This document shows, one piece after another, positions 55,476 through 64,000 of a DNA stretch of 64,000 bases (within the stretch, counting starts at the first letter, position 1; each line of letters begins with the position of its first letter). The translations under genes and the position numbers were made by a program. Below the pieces are notes generated by a model. That model was not told the origin of the DNA. It was given only the letters and a program-made list of their open reading frames with translations, and made no database searches. Source of the DNA: Pseudomonas iridis (GTDB taxonomy: Bacteria > Pseudomonadota > Gammaproteobacteria > Pseudomonadales > Pseudomonadaceae); the NCBI RefSeq assembly GCF_017980685.1, contig NZ_JACXXO010000009.1, positions 1 to 64,000 of the forward strand. The letters are read 5' to 3'.

Positions 55476-55955
55476 ATGAGCAAACTCGACCGTTACGACC
55501 TGAGCATTTTGGCGGAATTGCAACGCGACGCCCGCATCTCCAACCAGGAGTTGGCCGAGCGCATCGGTCTGTCACCCTCGCCTTGCTCGCGCCGGGTCAA
55601 ACAGCTGGAAGACGACGGCTATATCTCGCGTCAGGTGGCGCTACTGGACCGCAAGATGCTCGGCCTGAGCCTGACGGCTTACGTGCTGATCGGCATGGAC
55701 CGGCACACGCCAGAGCGTTTCGAAAATTTCGAAGCGGCGATTCGCACGTTGCCGCAGGTGCTGGAGTGCAGCCTGGTGACGGGGGTGGATGCTGATTACC
55801 AGTTGAAAGTGGTGGTGCCGGATATGGATCACTATCAGAAGCTGTTGCTCGGTCACCTCACCCGCATCGATGGCGTAACAAGCGTTCGCTCAAGCTTTGT
55901 GCTGAATCAGGTGTTGAACAGTACCGAGTTGCCGCTCACTCATCTGCGTAGCTGA
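55476..55955 (+). CDS. Lrp/AsnC-family transcriptional regulator
   Basis: A 159-residue feast/famine regulator. The N-terminal helix-turn-helix is MSKLDRYDLSILAELQRDAR and LAERIGLSPSPCSRRVKQLE. The C-terminal RAM effector domain (about 68-145) contains VLECSLVTGVDADYQLKVVV. Such proteins sense amino acids and often bind their own promoter. The true target is not shown by the neighbours. ATG 55476 follows an AAGGACA site. Confidence 0.9.
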   Translation: MSKLDRYDLSILAELQRDARISNQELAERIGLSPSPCSRRVKQLEDDGYISRQVALLDRKMLGLSLTAYVLIGMDRHTPERFENFEAAIRTLPQVLECSLVTGVDADYQLKVVVPDMDHYQKLLLGHLTRIDGVTSVRSSFVLNQVLNSTELPLTHLRS

Positions 55956-55962
55956 AATTTCT

Positions 55963-56003
55963 CCCTGTAGGAGCGGCCCGAACCTTCGGCAGCTCCTGCA
56001 GGG
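55963..56003. repeat. Short REP pair (CTGTAGGAGC family)
   Basis: CCCTGTAGGAGCGGCCCGAA and GGCAGCTCCTGCAGGG form an imperfect hairpin just after the Lrp-type gene. The arms lack the GATCTTTTGATC part, so it is a shortened element. Confidence 0.7.
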
Positions 56004-56115
56004 GGCAGCGGTGACTGAAGAGGTGTGGCACACCGACGCAGGTCAATGATTCAGCAATTGCCCATGGCGTATAATCGCCGCCGCCCTTTACCCCGCCCCG
56101 CGCCGGAGATGTCCG

Positions 56116-56325
56116 ATGGATCCTGCACTACTCGAAGAGTGGATGATGACCGGCCTGGTCAGCATCCTGATCATTTTCATGGGTTTCATCGTCTGGGATC
56201 TGGCGAAGAAGTCCAAGGCCGGTCGCTTCGGCTCGCTCATTCTGTTCTTCGTGCTGGGCCTGGGTGTGGCCGCGTTCATCATCAAGAGCGTGGTGATCGG
56301 CCTGATCGAATCCGGCGCTCTATAA
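56116..56325 (+). CDS. DUF2788 small membrane protein
   Basis: A 69-residue protein with two hydrophobic helices (about 12-28, [17 protein letters not shown], and 41-62, [20 protein letters not shown]) joined by a basic loop [12 protein letters not shown]. This is the DUF2788 architecture; function unknown. Its last codons overlap the end of the convergent rluE gene by 6 bp. Confidence 0.87.
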   Translation: MDPALLEEWMMTGLVSILIIFMGFIVWDLAKKSKAGRFGSLILFFVLGLGVAAFIIKSVVIGLIESGAL

Positions 56326-56955
56326 GCGCGCCGGCACCTCCGTCCACTGGCCCTGATCGAGACCGTCAATCGTCCAGTCACCAATCCTGACCCGCACCAA
56401 CCGCAGCGTCGGCAGCCCGACCGCGGCAGTCATGCGCCGTACCTGACGGTTGCGTCCCTCGCGAATCACCAGTTCCAGCCAACTCGTCGGCACGCTTTTG
56501 CGAAAACGCACGGGCGGGTTGCGTGGCCACAGCTCAGGTTCATCGAGCTGGCGCGCCTCGGCGGGCAAGGTCATGCCGTCATTCAACTCGACGCCATCAC
56601 GCAGACGCTGCAACTGCTCGTCCGTCGGCTCGCCTTCGACCTGCACCCAATAGGTTTTCGCCAGCTTGTGTTTCGGGTCTGCGATCCGCGCCTGCAACTG
56701 GCCGTCGTTAGTCAGCAGCAGCAAACCTTCGCTGTCTCGGTCCAGACGCCCGGCCGGATAGATGCCCGGCACGTCGATGTAATCCTTGAGCGTCGCCCGC
56801 CCTTCACCGTCGCTGAATTGCGTCAGCACATCGAACGGTTTGTTGAACAGGATCAGCTTCGGCTCGGCCGGCGGCGCCTTGGCGACACGGCGAGGGGCAG
56901 AAGACGGAGGCTTCGCGCCGGGACGGCGAGAAGGTGGACGCGGAGGACGGGACAT
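56320..56955 (-). CDS. rluE: 23S rRNA pseudouridine synthase RluE
   Basis: An RsuA-family pseudouridine synthase of 211 residues. After a basic Pro/Arg-rich N-terminus (about 1-30) the catalytic domain shows [20 protein letters not shown], the catalytic Asp in [19 protein letters not shown], and [18 protein letters not shown]. There is no S4 domain, which separates RluE from RsuA, RluB and RluF. The target in E. coli is U2457 of 23S rRNA. ATG 56955 is used; the TTG two codons earlier is unlikely. Confidence 0.9.
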   Translation of the reverse strand: MSRPPRPPSRRPGAKPPSSAPRRVAKAPPAEPKLILFNKPFDVLTQFSDGEGRATLKDYIDVPGIYPAGRLDRDSEGLLLLTNDGQLQARIADPKHKLAKTYWVQVEGEPTDEQLQRLRDGVELNDGMTLPAEARQLDEPELWPRNPPVRFRKSVPTSWLELVIREGRNRQVRRMTAAVGLPTLRLVRVRIGDWTIDGLDQGQWTEVPARL

Positions 56956-57027
56956 GGGCAAAACAACATCTGGCGATCTGGGCTGACAATGCTAGTGCCC
57001 GGATCACCAAATGACCACGACTAACCG

Positions 57028-58491
57028 TTAACGGAACGGCGGTTCGTCGAAGCTGCGCAGTTTGCGCGAGTGCAGCGAATTGAGTTCGGTGCGCAGCAGA
57101 TCGACCGCTTCGATGCCGATCTTCAAGTGCTGGCTGACCGCGCGTTCGTAGAAGGCGTTGGCCGAACCCGGCAGCTTGATTTCACTGTGCAGCGGTTTAT
57201 CCGAAACGCACAGCAACGTGCCATACGGCACTCGCAAGCGATAACCCTGCGCGGCAATCGTGCCGCTTTCCATGTCCACCGCCACGGCGCGGGACAGGTT
57301 GATCAACGGTCGCTCCTGGGCCCAGCGCAGCTCCCAGTTACGGTCGTCGTAGGTCAGCACGGTGCCGGTGCGCAGGCGTTTTTTCAGATCGTCGCCCTTC
57401 TCGCCCGTGACATTGGCTGCCGCTTGTTGCAGCGCCATTTGCACTTCGGCCAGAGCCGGGATCGGAATGTTGGGCGGCACCACGCGGTCGAGAATACCGT
57501 CGCGACGCATGTAGGCGTGGGCCAGCACGTAATCGCCGATGGTCTGCGACTGACGCAGGCCGCCGCAGTGACCGATCATCAGCCAGCAATGCGGACGCAG
57601 TACCGCCAAATGGTCAGTGATGTTCTTGGCGTTGGACGGGCCGACACCGATGTTGACCAAGGTCACGCCGTGGCCATCGCTGGCGATCAGGTGATAGGCC
57701 GGCATCTGGTAGCGGTGCCAGACCACACCGGCAGCAATCGCCGAGGCTTCGCCGTGATCCATGCTCTTTTCGATGATCACGTTGCCCGGCAACACCATGC
57801 GCACGAAACGCGGATCGCTGCGCAATTGCTCCAGACCATGGACGATGAACTGGTCGACGTAACGGTGATAGTTGGTCAGCAGAATCCACGGCTGCACATG
57901 ACGCCAGTCGCTACCGGTGTAATGCACCAGTCGGCGCAGCGAGAAATCCACACGCGCCGCATCAAACAGCGCCAATGGCAGCGGATCGGTGTTTTCCCAA
58001 TCGTAGAGACCGTCGGCGATGCCATCGGTGGCGGCCGACAAATCGGTACTGGGGAACACGCGCGCCAGCACCGCTGCCGTCACGCCGGAGCCGGCCAGTT
58101 CGTCGCCCTGTTCGACCACGTAGGGATACGGAATGTTTTGCTGGCTGACGCCGACTTCCACGGTCACGGTGAAGTCGTGCATCAGCGGCACAAGTTGTTC
58201 GAGCAGGTATTTGCGAAAGGCCGCCGGGTGGGTGACGGTGACGCTGTAGGTGCCCGGCAGTTGCACCTTGGCGTAGGCGCGGGTGGTCTGCGGGACTTCG
58301 CCCTGGCAGTGATAGGTCAAACGCAGTTCGGGATAACGAAACTGGGCACGCTGCTCGGCGTCGGGCTCGACGCGATCCTTGAGGTACCGCTTGAGCGCCG
58401 AGTTCAGCGCAGAGGTGGCCCGCTCATGCAGCTCGGCCAGACGATCCACGGCTTGTTCGGCGGTTTGAACGACAATAAACGCTTCGGTCAC
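57028..58491 (-). CDS. amn: AMP nucleosidase
   Basis: Hydrolyses AMP to adenine and ribose 5-phosphate. An N-terminal Amn-specific domain (about 1-180, LTYHCQGEVPQTTRAYAKVQ) precedes the phosphorylase-like catalytic domain (VTLVNIGVGPSNAKNITDHL; CWLMIGHCGGLRQSQTIGDY; VAVDMESGTIAAQGYR). The GTG at 58491 (Val/Met-TEAFIVVQTAEQAVDRL) has an AGGAAG site six bases upstream and gives 487 residues. The ATG at 58527 would add 12 atypical residues with a poor ribosome site. Confidence 0.92.
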   Translation of the reverse strand: MTEAFIVVQTAEQAVDRLAELHERATSALNSALKRYLKDRVEPDAEQRAQFRYPELRLTYHCQGEVPQTTRAYAKVQLPGTYSVTVTHPAAFRKYLLEQLVPLMHDFTVTVEVGVSQQNIPYPYVVEQGDELAGSGVTAAVLARVFPSTDLSAATDGIADGLYDWENTDPLPLALFDAARVDFSLRRLVHYTGSDWRHVQPWILLTNYHRYVDQFIVHGLEQLRSDPRFVRMVLPGNVIIEKSMDHGEASAIAAGVVWHRYQMPAYHLIASDGHGVTLVNIGVGPSNAKNITDHLAVLRPHCWLMIGHCGGLRQSQTIGDYVLAHAYMRRDGILDRVVPPNIPIPALAEVQMALQQAAANVTGEKGDDLKKRLRTGTVLTYDDRNWELRWAQERPLINLSRAVAVDMESGTIAAQGYRLRVPYGTLLCVSDKPLHSEIKLPGSANAFYERAVSQHLKIGIEAVDLLRTELNSLHSRKLRSFDEPPFR

Positions 58492-58597
58492 GATCAGCTT
58501 CCTGTGTTCTGACTTGCAGAGCTTCATCTTGCCTGCATCGTGGCGTGACGGGAACAGTAGCGTTGTGGCAACACCTAAATCTTTCAGACAACCCGAA

Positions 58598-58693
58598 TCC
58601 CTGTGGGAGCTGGCTTGCCAGCGATGAGGTCGTCACATTCAACATCGATGTCGAGTGACAGAACGCCATCGCTGGCAAGCCAGCTCCCACAGG
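58598..58693. repeat. REPIN (GTGGGAGCTGGCTTGCCAGCGATG family)
   Basis: TCCCTGTGGGAGCTGGCTTG at one end and CAAGCCAGCTCCCACAGG at the other, with CCAGCGATG / CATCGCTGG inside. It is the third REP class in this window. A run of seven T follows on the plus strand. It lies between amn and the dehydrogenase gene, both on the minus strand. Confidence 0.85.
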
Positions 58694-58719
58694 TTTTTTT
58701 GGTGTTGGAGAGATTGGGG

Positions 58720-60369
58720 TCAGAAACCTTGCGGGGTCGAGCGGGCGACGATGGCTTCGACGTCCAGTCCGCGCGGCAGCGCACCGTAAACTCGTCCGCC
58801 ACCACTCAGACGACTGGCAATAAAGGCATCACTGACCGCCGAATTCCCCGCCTCCAGCAACAGTTTGGCCTGTAGCCCCAGCGCAATATCCTCAGTCAAC
58901 TGCCGCGCCCGGTATTGAATGTCGCTCGTGTCCTTGAACTGCGCCTGTAACTGCTGAATATGCGCGGCCAGACGTTTATCACCATGGCCGTCACCGAGCT
59001 CGCTGAACAACACATCCAGCACGCCCGGCTCTTTCGACAAGGCACGCAACACGTCGAGGCACTGGACGTTGCCCGAACCTTCCCACGTCGAGTTGACCGG
59101 CGCCTCGCGATACAGCCTCGGCAAGATGCTGTCTTCGACATAACCCGCACCGCCCATGCATTCGGCGGCTTCGTTGATCATGGCCGGCGCGCGTTTGCAG
59201 ATCCAGTACTTGCCCACCGCCGTCACCAACCGGGCGAATTGCGCTTCGTGGCGATCATCCAGATGATCGAGCGCTTTGCCCATGCGCAGGCTCAGGGCCA
59301 GTGCGGCCTCGCTTTCAAGCGCCAGATCGGCCAGCACGTTCTGCATCAACGGCTGTTCGCTCAGCAGTTTGCCGCCGACCTTGCGATGCGCGCAGTGATG
59401 GCTGGCCTGGGTCAGCGCCTGACGCATCAGCGCGCTGGAGCCGACCATGCAATCGAAACGGGTCATGGCCACCATCTCGATGATGGTCGGCACGCCACGC
59501 CCCTCTTCGCCGACCATCCACGCCAGCGCCCCGCGAAATTCCACTTCGCTGGAGGCATTGGACTGGTTGCCGAGTTTGTTTTTCAGGCGCTGGATGTAGA
59601 ACTGATTGCGCGTGTCATCGGGACGATGGCGTGGCAGCAGAAAACAGGTCAGGCCTTTGTCGGTCTGCGCCAGCGTGAGGAACGCATCGCACATCGGCGC
59701 CGAGCAGAACCACTTGTGCCCGACCAGTTCATAGGCCTCGCCCGGCCCGCTGGTACCGACCGGATAGGCTTTGGTGGTATTGGCGCGCACGTCGGTGCCG
59801 CCCTGTTTCTCGGTCATCGCCATGCCGATGGTGACCCCGGCCTTGTGCGCCATGCCGACATTGCGCGGGTCGTATTCGGTGGCGAGGATTTTCGGCAGCC
59901 ATTGCTCGGCCAGGTTCGGCTGCAAACGCAGGGCCGGAACGCTGGCGAACGTCATGGTCAACGGGCAGCCACTGCCGGCCTCGGCCTGGCTGTGCAGGTA
60001 ACTCATGGACGCCCGGGCAACGTGGGCGCCGTCCTGCGGGTGCGCCCATGGCAAGGAAGTCAGGCCATGCTCGATGGCCGTGCGCATCAGCTCGTGATAA
60101 GCGGGATGAAATTCCACCAGATCGATGCGATGACCGTAGCGGTCATGGCTGGCGAATACCGGTTTGTTCTGATTGGCGAGGAACCCGGCTTCCATCAGCG
60201 GCCCGCCAGCGAGAGCACCGTAGGCGTCAATTCGCGATTCGGCCCAACCGGCGCCAAACCGGCGCGACCACTCCTGCAACGGCAGATCAATGCGGTACAG
60301 GTTGCTGCCGTCCAGCGACGGCGGCTGGTTGGTGACTTCGTGGGTTTCGGCGAACTGATGCAGGTTCAT
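58720..60369 (-). CDS. AidB-like acyl-CoA dehydrogenase
   Basis: A 549-residue flavoprotein of the AidB branch. N-terminal helical part, then GMAMTEKQGGTDVRANTTKA for FAD binding, NASSEVEFRGALAWMVGEEG, and the catalytic-region block YREAPVNSTWEGSGNVQCLD with the Glu in WEGSGN. E. coli AidB (541 residues) is induced by alkylating agents and binds DNA; whether this homologue repairs or protects DNA or oxidises an acyl-CoA is unknown. The C-terminal extension after the dehydrogenase core (about 445-549) is the AidB-type domain. Confidence 0.88.
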   Translation of the reverse strand: MNLHQFAETHEVTNQPPSLDGSNLYRIDLPLQEWSRRFGAGWAESRIDAYGALAGGPLMEAGFLANQNKPVFASHDRYGHRIDLVEFHPAYHELMRTAIEHGLTSLPWAHPQDGAHVARASMSYLHSQAEAGSGCPLTMTFASVPALRLQPNLAEQWLPKILATEYDPRNVGMAHKAGVTIGMAMTEKQGGTDVRANTTKAYPVGTSGPGEAYELVGHKWFCSAPMCDAFLTLAQTDKGLTCFLLPRHRPDDTRNQFYIQRLKNKLGNQSNASSEVEFRGALAWMVGEEGRGVPTIIEMVAMTRFDCMVGSSALMRQALTQASHHCAHRKVGGKLLSEQPLMQNVLADLALESEAALALSLRMGKALDHLDDRHEAQFARLVTAVGKYWICKRAPAMINEAAECMGGAGYVEDSILPRLYREAPVNSTWEGSGNVQCLDVLRALSKEPGVLDVLFSELGDGHGDKRLAAHIQQLQAQFKDTSDIQYRARQLTEDIALGLQAKLLLEAGNSAVSDAFIASRLSGGGRVYGALPRGLDVEAIVARSTPQGF

Positions 60370-60463
60370 GACGGGTTCCTTCTTCAGCGAGAAGGTCAGT
60401 TAAGCACCGCCCCCACGCCGAACAAAGCGTCATATCCGCCGTTTTTGCGGCGCTTTTACCCTG

Positions 60464-62818
60464 TCAGCAGCAGAGCACGCGCCGCTCCAGCGCTGCCTGC
60501 AAATCCTCGAATTTCACCGGTTTGTTCAGGTAATCGATCACCGCGCCAGGGCTGCACATCTCGCGGTCGGCACTCAGCGCCAACATGAACACCGGCAGAT
60601 GGGCGCAACCCGGCAAAGCGTGGATCTGGCAGCACAATGCCGCGCCGTCTTGGGCAGGCGACTGGCAATCGATCAGTACCGCGTCGAAGCTCTCGCGCTG
60701 CAGGTAATCGAGCGCTGCCGCACTATTATCGGCGGCGCGCACGCGGAAACCGAGCTTGAGCAGCATGCCGCGCATCACCAGCTGGTTGACGCTGTTGTTA
60801 TCGACCAACAACACCGTGCAGTCCTGCGGTGCGCGTATGCAATCGCGGGCAGGCGCCGCTGTTGGCGCAGGTTCGACCACCGGCAATTCGAACTCGACGT
60901 CCAGCTGGAAACGGCTGCCGCGACCGGGTTCGGAACGATGGGTGAGCTTGCCGCCGAGCAATTCCACCAACTGTCGGCAAATCGCCAGACCTACGCCCAA
61001 GCCGCCGTACTCACGGGTCATCGATCCGTCGAGCTGGAAGAAGCGCTGATACATCGTCGCCTCGCCCAGATCAGTGAAGCCGATACCGGTGTCGATCACC
61101 GCAAACGACAGGGCCATACGATTGTCCGTCGTCGGTTTGCCGCTAACACGTAGCGCCAGACCGCCCACGCGAGTGAACTTGATCGCGTTATCCAGCAAGC
61201 ATTCCAGGCATTGCGCCAGTTTCGTGCTGTCACCGTTCAGGCGATCCGGCAGGGTCGGCAGCACGTCGACTTTGAAGTCCAGCGACTCGCTCGCCGCATT
61301 ACTTTCAAATTGCACGCGTAATGCCTCGACCACGCCGCGCAGGCTGAAGCTGCCCGGTGTCGCCTTGAGCTTGCCGGCCTGCAATTCGGTAAGGGTGAGG
61401 ATGCCGTTGACCATGCGCATCATGTCGCGGGCGGAACCGGCGGCAGTTTGCTGGTATTGCTCAAGCTCCGGGTCCAGGTCGACGGTCTGCATCAGTTCAA
61501 GCGAGCCGATCACACCGTTCATCGGCGTGCGCAGTTCGTGGGTCAGGGTCGCGAGGAATTCATCCTTGAGCTTGTTGCTGCGGGCCAGTTGCTGGTTGAG
61601 CACTTCGAGTTTCTGGCTGGCATCGAACAGCGTCTGCGCCTGTTGTTCGCGCATCGCGTTGATGCGATCGGCCAATGCCAGCGACAGCAGCGCCACTTCG
61701 ATGGCCGAGCCGATCTGGCTGGCGTACATGGTCAGGAACACGTTCGGCAGCAAGCCCAGCACCATCAGCGTGTTGATCACGCCACCGAGCAGAAACGCCG
61801 ACCAGGCGATGATGAAGTAGCGCGCCACCCGCAGGCCGCGGCACCAGGCCAGAATCCCGGCGGCGAAAATCACCACGGTGAAGGTCAGCGCCAACGTTGT
61901 TGCCAGGCGCAGGGCCAAGGCGTAACTGGCCATCAACGACAGACCAACCACCAGCGCACCGAATGCGATCAAGGCGATCAGCAAGCGGTCAAGCCAGCGG
62001 CTGTGCGTCCTGGTCTGCAAAAAGCTGCGGGCGAACTGGCTGCCGAACAGCCCCGCGCAACCGATGAAGAACGGGGTGGCGGCGTTGGCCCACCACGGAT
62101 TGTCCGGCCAGAAATACTCGACCGCCGCGCCATTCACCGACAGCTGATAGAGCCCGAACGAGGCAATGTAGAAGATGTAATAGAGGTAACTGGTGTCTCG
62201 CACGCTCAGGTAGATGAACAGGTTGTAGACCACCATCCCCAGCAGCACGCCATAAATGATGCCCAGCACGTACAGGCGCACCGGCTGGTCTTCGAGATAC
62301 GCAGTGCTCGACCACAAAGTCACCGGCGCCTGGATCGAACCTTCGCTGGCGAGACGCAGGTACACGGTTTGCTGTTGATCCGGCGCGAACGTCAGGTCGA
62401 ACAGATAGTTGTTCTGGCGGATCTCACGACTGGCGAACGGCAAGGCATCGCCGGTTTGCCGGATCAGGTGAAAGTCGCCATGGCCGTCGGGCAGATACAG
62501 GTCGAGATGGTCGAGCGGCGGATATGCCAACTCCAGCAGCCAGGAGCGCTGGGCGCCAGGATTGCTCGGGCGGTAATGCAGGTCGATCTTCAGCCAGAAT
62601 GCCGAGCGTGAGTACCCGGCATTGAGCGTGGCTTTGTCGTGGGCTTTGAAATTGCCGGCAGCAGCCTGCGCGCGGACATCGGCAATGCTCGCCTGACCAC
62701 TCGGGTCTTCGAACACTTGCAGTGACCGGCCCAGAGGGAGGCTCTGGGTGAATTCGTCGAATTCGACGGCGCTCGCCATGAGGGGCAAGCAGAACAGCAA
62801 CATCAGCAGATAGCGCAT
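60464..62818 (-). CDS. ladS: LadS-like 7TMR-DISM hybrid sensor kinase
   Basis: A 784-residue membrane kinase. A signal peptide (1-17) precedes a periplasmic 7TMR-DISMED2 sensor domain (about 25-165; SRSAFWLKIDLHYRPSN), seven transmembrane helices (about 180-385), a HisKA domain with H427 in ATLTHELRTPMNGV, an ATPase domain (N-box LLDNAIKFTR, G1 DTGIGF, G2 GGLGVGLAI) and a receiver domain (about 665-780) with acceptor D717 in DAVLIDCQSP. There is no Hpt domain. This architecture and the thiD-thiE neighbours match LadS of P. aeruginosa, which feeds the GacS/GacA-RsmA pathway controlling biofilm and virulence; in that species it responds to calcium. Confidence 0.88.
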   Translation of the reverse strand: MRYLLMLLFCLPLMASAVEFDEFTQSLPLGRSLQVFEDPSGQASIADVRAQAAAGNFKAHDKATLNAGYSRSAFWLKIDLHYRPSNPGAQRSWLLELAYPPLDHLDLYLPDGHGDFHLIRQTGDALPFASREIRQNNYLFDLTFAPDQQQTVYLRLASEGSIQAPVTLWSSTAYLEDQPVRLYVLGIIYGVLLGMVVYNLFIYLSVRDTSYLYYIFYIASFGLYQLSVNGAAVEYFWPDNPWWANAATPFFIGCAGLFGSQFARSFLQTRTHSRWLDRLLIALIAFGALVVGLSLMASYALALRLATTLALTFTVVIFAAGILAWCRGLRVARYFIIAWSAFLLGGVINTLMVLGLLPNVFLTMYASQIGSAIEVALLSLALADRINAMREQQAQTLFDASQKLEVLNQQLARSNKLKDEFLATLTHELRTPMNGVIGSLELMQTVDLDPELEQYQQTAAGSARDMMRMVNGILTLTELQAGKLKATPGSFSLRGVVEALRVQFESNAASESLDFKVDVLPTLPDRLNGDSTKLAQCLECLLDNAIKFTRVGGLALRVSGKPTTDNRMALSFAVIDTGIGFTDLGEATMYQRFFQLDGSMTREYGGLGVGLAICRQLVELLGGKLTHRSEPGRGSRFQLDVEFELPVVEPAPTAAPARDCIRAPQDCTVLLVDNNSVNQLVMRGMLLKLGFRVRAADNSAAALDYLQRESFDAVLIDCQSPAQDGAALCCQIHALPGCAHLPVFMLALSADREMCSPGAVIDYLNKPVKFEDLQAALERRVLCC

Positions 62819-63133
62819 TGAAGCCCCAGCGTGGCTCGTCCGGTTGTGTCAGGAAGCCCCCCCATTCCTTTTGAGTAGACGTAAAACCGGTGTTACCTGT
62901 TATTGGTTTGGATCCAGACTAGCATAGCCGTTGATGGCCATTGAGCACCATCGGAATTTTTCCTACAAAGGCTCTAGAACGGGCGTTCCAGAGCAAAGTA
63001 GCGAGCTAGAGCTGTTTGATTGGTCAGGTAGATCAAAAGATCGTCCAACGACTCGGGCCGCGATCGGACGATCTTTTGATCTTGCTGCGCCAGCCACACC
63101 CGAAAATCAGCTTTGGTGGTAAGCTCGCGCACC
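62819..63133. other. Divergent promoter region ladS / thiD
   Basis: 315 bp. It holds an inverted repeat at 63031-63081 and no gene. No thi-box (TPP riboswitch) core was recognised by eye before thiD, but a structural search would be needed to exclude one. Confidence 0.4.
63031..63081. repeat. Perfect-arm hairpin with REP-like GATCAAAAGATC ends
   Basis: GATCAAAAGATCGTCC and GGACGATCTTTTGATC are exact complements flanking a 19-base centre. The outer part equals the inner arm of the CTGTAGGAGCTGCC REPINs but the rest differs, so this is a relative or remnant of that family. It ends 52 bp before the thiD start. Confidence 0.7.
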
Positions 63134-63931
63134 ATGAATATCTACAGCTCCCGCCCCGTTGTCCTCTGTCTCTCCGGCCACGACCCCAGTGGTGGCGCCG
63201 GCTTGCAGGCAGATATCGAAGCCCTGCTCGCGCAGGGTTGCCATGCGGCTCCGGCCGTCACCGCCCTGACCGTGCAAGACACCGTCAACGTCACTGACTT
63301 TCGCGTCCTCGACCGTGAGTGGGTATTGGCCCAGGCCAACGCCGTGCTCAACGACTCCGAAGTCGCTGCGGTCAAACTGGGCATGCTCGGTTCGCTGGAA
63401 ATGGTCGACACCGTTGTCGAACTGTTGTCGGCGCACCCGCACTTGCCGGTGGTCTGTGACCCGGTACTGCGCGCCGGCGGCGGTGGACGTCTGGGCAAGG
63501 ACGAAGTCGGCTATGCGATGCGCGAACGTCTGCTGCCACTGTCGATCATCGCGACCCCCAACCTTCCCGAAGCGCGCATCCTTGCCGAACTGCCCGAAGG
63601 CACCGCGGACGAGTGCGCTGAAAAACTTCTGCCGTTCGTCAAGAACCTGCTGATTACCGGTGGCCACGGCGACGAAACTGAAATCCACAATCGCCTGTAC
63701 AGCCGCGACGGTCTGCGTGAAACCTTTTACTGCCAGCGCTTGCCGGGCAGTTATCACGGTTCTGGCTGCACCCTCGCCAGTGCCTTGGCCGGTCGCCTGG
63801 CGCAAGGTGAAAACCTCGCCAGCGCCGTGCGCAGTGCACTGGATTACACCTGGCGCACCCTGCGCGATGCCGAACAGCTGGGCAAAGGCCAGTTTGTCCC
63901 GCGTCGCCTGCCGCTGGATTTCTGCTCGTAA
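63134..63931 (+). CDS. thiD: Hydroxymethylpyrimidine (phosphate) kinase ThiD
   Basis: Makes HMP diphosphate for thiamine synthesis by two phosphorylations. A 265-residue ribokinase-fold protein with the N-terminal signature LCLSGHDPSGGAGLQADIEA, the mid-region VVCDPVLRAGGGGRLGKDEV, and the ATP/anion-hole motif PGSYHGSGCTLASALAGRLA near the C-terminus. ATG 63134 (MNIYSSRPVV) is preferred; the upstream seven codons lack a family match. thiE follows 18 bp later on the same strand, an operon. Confidence 0.94.
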   Translation: MNIYSSRPVVLCLSGHDPSGGAGLQADIEALLAQGCHAAPAVTALTVQDTVNVTDFRVLDREWVLAQANAVLNDSEVAAVKLGMLGSLEMVDTVVELLSAHPHLPVVCDPVLRAGGGGRLGKDEVGYAMRERLLPLSIIATPNLPEARILAELPEGTADECAEKLLPFVKNLLITGGHGDETEIHNRLYSRDGLRETFYCQRLPGSYHGSGCTLASALAGRLAQGENLASAVRSALDYTWRTLRDAEQLGKGQFVPRRLPLDFCS

Positions 63932-63949
63932 CGTCGTGAGGTCTGCCTG

Positions 63950-64000
63950 ATGAAACTACGTGGCCTGTACGCCATTACCGACAGCCAGTTGCTGGCCGGC
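63950..64000 (+). CDS. thiE: Thiamine-phosphate synthase ThiE (partial, cut by window end)
   Basis: Only the first 17 codons are in the window, translating as MKLRGLYAITDSQLLAG. LRGLYAITDS is the typical first strand of ThiE, which joins HMP diphosphate and thiazole phosphate. The position right after thiD supports the call. Confidence 0.85.
   Translation, partial: MKLRGLYAITDSQLLAG

Noticed and set aside
55127..55483. 118-codon minus-strand ORF upstream of the Lrp-type gene
   Set aside because: Pro/Arg-rich translation of a structured GC-rich region and a terminator stem; more likely non-coding. Kept only as a hint of an RNA.

Overview
The window is about 64 kb of a Pseudomonas chromosome, most likely from the P. 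fluorescens group. The evidence is gene order (amn, AidB-type dehydrogenase, ladS, thiD, thiE; cioAB with a DUF2474 gene; hrpB, lipoprotein, cation-efflux gene), codon use, and many REP/REPIN palindromes with the CTGTAGGAGCTGCC, GTGGGAGCGAGC and GTGGGAGCTGGC cores seen in these genomes. No tRNA or rRNA gene and no CRISPR array was seen.

Layout. 0.3-4 kb: mscL, an Fpr-type ferredoxin-NADP reductase, a LuxR-type regulator without a LuxI, and rlmG. 4-7 kb: the cyanide-insensitive quinol oxidase genes cioAB plus a small DUF2474 membrane protein, with a perfect ANR/FNR box upstream. 7-12 kb: an MFS exporter, a DJ-1-like protein lacking its nucleophilic cysteine, a secreted DUF4879 protein, a purine permease and trmA. 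12-18 kb: a quinate/shikimate catabolic cluster (aroQ, an NAD-type aroE paralogue, a TetR regulator, quiC and an MFS transporter); two of its promoter regions share a 15-bp motif. 18-32.6 kb: housekeeping and transport genes (ypfJ, tesB, a deacetylase-family gene, rhlE, two EamA transporters, a DEDDh exonuclease, a NYN-domain gene and others), with small gene remnants between them.

The accessory region is 33.1-50.09 kb. I read it as a GInt-type genomic island of about 17.0 kb, driven by four overlapping genes (ginA, ginB, ginC, ginD: three large tyrosine recombinases and a small coiled-coil protein). It sits inside the 3' end of hrpB. The displaced native hrpB tail (HYWPDDPLVAEATARAKPRG plus a final T and stop) lies at the far left end at 33032-33100, and the resident hrpB now ends with a tail encoded by the island. 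Both island ends carry ATTGACA-type repeats. The cargo is a complete phosphite uptake and oxidation operon, ptxABCDE, between two inverted copies of one IS5-group element. The right copy is interrupted by a group II intron whose precise removal would restore a 326-residue transposase. There is also a protein combining an FtsK-gamma-like winged helix with a HIRAN-like domain, and a zinc-ribbon membrane protein cut at its start by the left IS.

50-64 kb returns to the core genome: hrpB, a lipoprotein, a FieF-like transporter, a DUF6515 protein, an Lrp/AsnC regulator, DUF2788, rluE, amn, an AidB-like dehydrogenase, the LadS-like hybrid sensor kinase, thiD, and the first codons of thiE at the window edge.
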